Source: an uncultured Lachnospiraceae bacterium (GTDB lineage: Bacteria; Bacillota; Clostridia; Lachnospirales; Lachnospiraceae). Taken from it: a DNA stretch of 32,392 bases. Numbering within the stretch: the first letter of the stretch is position 1; the number at the start of each line of letters is the position of its first letter. Position numbers and translations under genes: made by a program. This document shows, piece after piece, positions 32,101 to 32,392 of the stretch. A model generated the notes under the pieces. The model was not told where the DNA came from and made no database searches. It saw nothing but the letters and a program-made list of their open reading frames with translations. Where the stretch lies: NCBI GenBank assembly GCA_910587955.1, contig CAJUNN010000035.1, forward strand, positions 1 through 32,392, given 5' to 3'.

Positions 32101-32153
32101 GGTACAACCATATTAAGGAGATTTTGGTGCAGTATTTTTCGGTGCTGCATTAG
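29121..32153 (+). CDS. WYL-like / SF1 (Dna2-Nam7) helicase / DUF2726-like nuclease fusion
   Basis: A 1010-residue three-part protein. N-terminus (1-75): IFRAIHEGRWLKIEYRNRE..., like a WYL domain, which senses nucleic acid or nucleotide ligands. Middle (about 320-870): SF1B helicase of the Dna2/Upf1 type, with Walker A GPPGTGKT (347-354), Walker B MDEAS (Asp608, Glu609), GDPQQLNPV, HYRCH, and C-terminal VHAFQGDEKDV and NVAVSRPKDQL. C-terminus (about 895-1010): GRFDFVVYE...LAIELDGKEH (Asp936, Glu954, Asp956, Lys958) and a later RDRKKNAIC, the PD-(D/E)xK-like fold of DUF2726/Vsr relatives. GGAG lies nine bases before the ATG. It sits next to Wadjet, and similar helicase-nuclease fusions are antiphage proteins; that function is inference here. 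Confidence 0.82.
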   Translation: MNHILQNIFRAIHEGRWLKIEYRNRENQITNYWIGIRDLNAAQRRLFVDGLHTGKYTLAPLEHVYIDSILSSEVIEGSYCEVNEQLVRDIYLHPHKYKNIFNHAANLKILNYLEMCNRLDCVPYYSDFELIRYLDRESFQEEFYELSDEQFRMLVKYFQMKTEETRPDGRLTMQQLAMNVLSIHTNKGLYVLAYRSLRLDVKRRVLRPDEDITICTEYTVDGTVESIRRYMDADEYELLGNFEEHQERIKDSITRHNRSVLAVDDMPYIIGLGMDIALDLHKEYQAIMKMYEKDKVPVPIQAFFGDLLNRPVRKKACPITLFDKRINLDQLLAINNAMKYPVAYIQGPPGTGKTNTILNTILTAFFNEKTVLFTSYNNHPINGVFEKLSSLKYHGRRIPFPVLRLGNVDKLREAMDYLKELYLRTKDITVFESTLDKRKDDRIQRAKELSSLLARYEEVLDLKERRETLCRMAEYQSQLKGAISLLPFQADLQGRQLERVSRKISEKGQITDQEALELLEDNEEELYKYLYYISAKYIQRLGEPKYEDLRKILFDGEGEKQLKAFSKYLSKSEHVKKLQRVFPVIITTCISAHKLGKPEPLFDMVIMDEASQCNTAVSLVPIIRGEQLMMVGDPQQLNPVILLDPLVNQRLRKKYNVSDEYDYRENSIYKTFLSCDSVSDEVLLHNHYRCHRKIIEFNNKKYYNSKLNIRSDSKEPRPLIYIDVKNEACDIKNTAPAEVREITAFAADRRDKRIGVITPFVNQRKMIEEALQKEGLTHVACGTVHAFQGDEKDVILFSTAISDSTQAGTYEWLKNNKELINVAVSRPKDQLIVLSDSGNLNRLHQKEGSDDLYELIQYVQANGMSKVSSKKAHSRALGIKPFSTAMEEAFLANLTHALENIWLSQSRYTIRREVAISQVFMDNLSHEDLFYSGRFDFVVYERQGNRELPVLAIELDGKEHFEDEIVKERDRKKNAICKAHEMQIIRVENAYARRYNHIKEILVQYFSVLH

Positions 32154-32191
32154 AGAGGCGCTGGTTTATTTTAGGTAGATTAGCTTAATTT

Positions 32192-32209
32192 AACAGAAAC
32201 CTATCTGTT
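32192..32209 (+). other. weak hairpin after the helicase gene
   Basis: AACAGA pairs with TCTGTT around AACCTA, without a clear T-run. It could be a poor terminator. Confidence 0.25.
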
Positions 32210-32304
32210 AGATTTGATATTGAAAAAGTGGGACAGAGAAGAGTATTTTGTTTTGTGAATAAAGGTGAGATAGGGGGTTTTTGTACTAATTTGGTGAATA
32301 TTGG

Positions 32305-32333
32305 TTGAAATATGGGGAAAAGAAGGATATAAT
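32305..32333 (+). promoter_or_regulatory. strong SigA-type promoter reading out of the window
   Basis: TTGAAA (32305-32310), a 17-base spacer and a perfect TATAAT (32328-32333). A GGAGG follows (about 32342), but no open frame of useful length starts before the window ends. The rest of 32154-32392 is AT-rich with nothing else recognisable. Confidence 0.7.
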
Positions 32334-32392
32334 AAAATGAATGGAGGATAATTCCTGATTATTGTAGGTGAATAGATAACTTGAAAGCTTAA

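Overview
The window looks like chromosome of a spore-forming, Gram-positive anaerobe of the Clostridia, most likely Lachnospiraceae. This is inferred from a C+ (zinc-type) ribosomal protein S18, a class F flavodiiron fusion, MecA, a CwlD-type amidase, two perfect Spo0A boxes, GdpP-rplI-dnaB synteny, and SigA-like promoters with strong AGGAGG-type ribosome binding sites. Nearly all genes are on the + strand. Only the GntR regulator, an 8Fe ferredoxin and mecA are on the - strand. I see no tRNA, rRNA, CRISPR array, transposase or integrase.

Layout. 1-1341: end of a sugar operon (class II aldolase, HPr) closed by a terminator. 1358-2161: a strong promoter driving a nucleotidyltransferase/HEPN toxin-antitoxin-like pair. 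2178-3409: small protein, C_GCAxxG_C_C protein, Sfp-type phosphopantetheinyl transferase. 3460-5133: class B sortase, sirtuin, DUF951 protein. 5142-6375: rpsF-ssb-rpsR with its own promoter and terminator. 6452-8989: one-gene oxygen/NO reductase (flavodiiron + rubredoxin + NAD(P)H reductase). 9060-12486: a GntR regulator divergent from a SIS-domain protein and ascorbate/galactitol-type PTS IIB and IIC genes. 12535-16478: gdpP-rplI-dnaB. 16482-16590: inverted-repeat element. 16614-17288: MerR regulator with a dyad in its promoter. 17300-17930: ferredoxin divergent from a DUF1858 protein. 17935-18745: mecA with its promoter. 18825-19299: strong promoter and a roughly 440-nt leader rich in complementary segments, followed by two Spo0A boxes. 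19300-22065: SH3/GH18 membrane-anchored hydrolase and CwlD-type amidase.

22167-32153 is a roughly 10-kb defence region. The first four genes are a complete jetABCD (Wadjet, DUF5716-type JetA, i.e. type III) operon: an SMC-like plasmid-restriction complex with kleisin, KITE, SMC ATPase and Toprim-like nuclease. Then come a methyltransferase cut off in its C-terminal half and, overlapping it by four bases, a 1010-residue protein joining a WYL-like N-terminus, an SF1 (Dna2/Upf1-type) helicase and a DUF2726-like nuclease domain. That protein is the best candidate here for an uncharacterised single-gene defence system. A perfect SigA-type promoter near the right edge points out of the window.

The most interesting non-coding signals are the leader RNA before the GH18 gene, the paired Spo0A boxes, a perfect 20-bp hairpin that ends at the base before the amidase start codon and contains its Shine-Dalgarno sequence, the palindromic element behind dnaB, and the operator-like dyads at the merR and gntR promoters.
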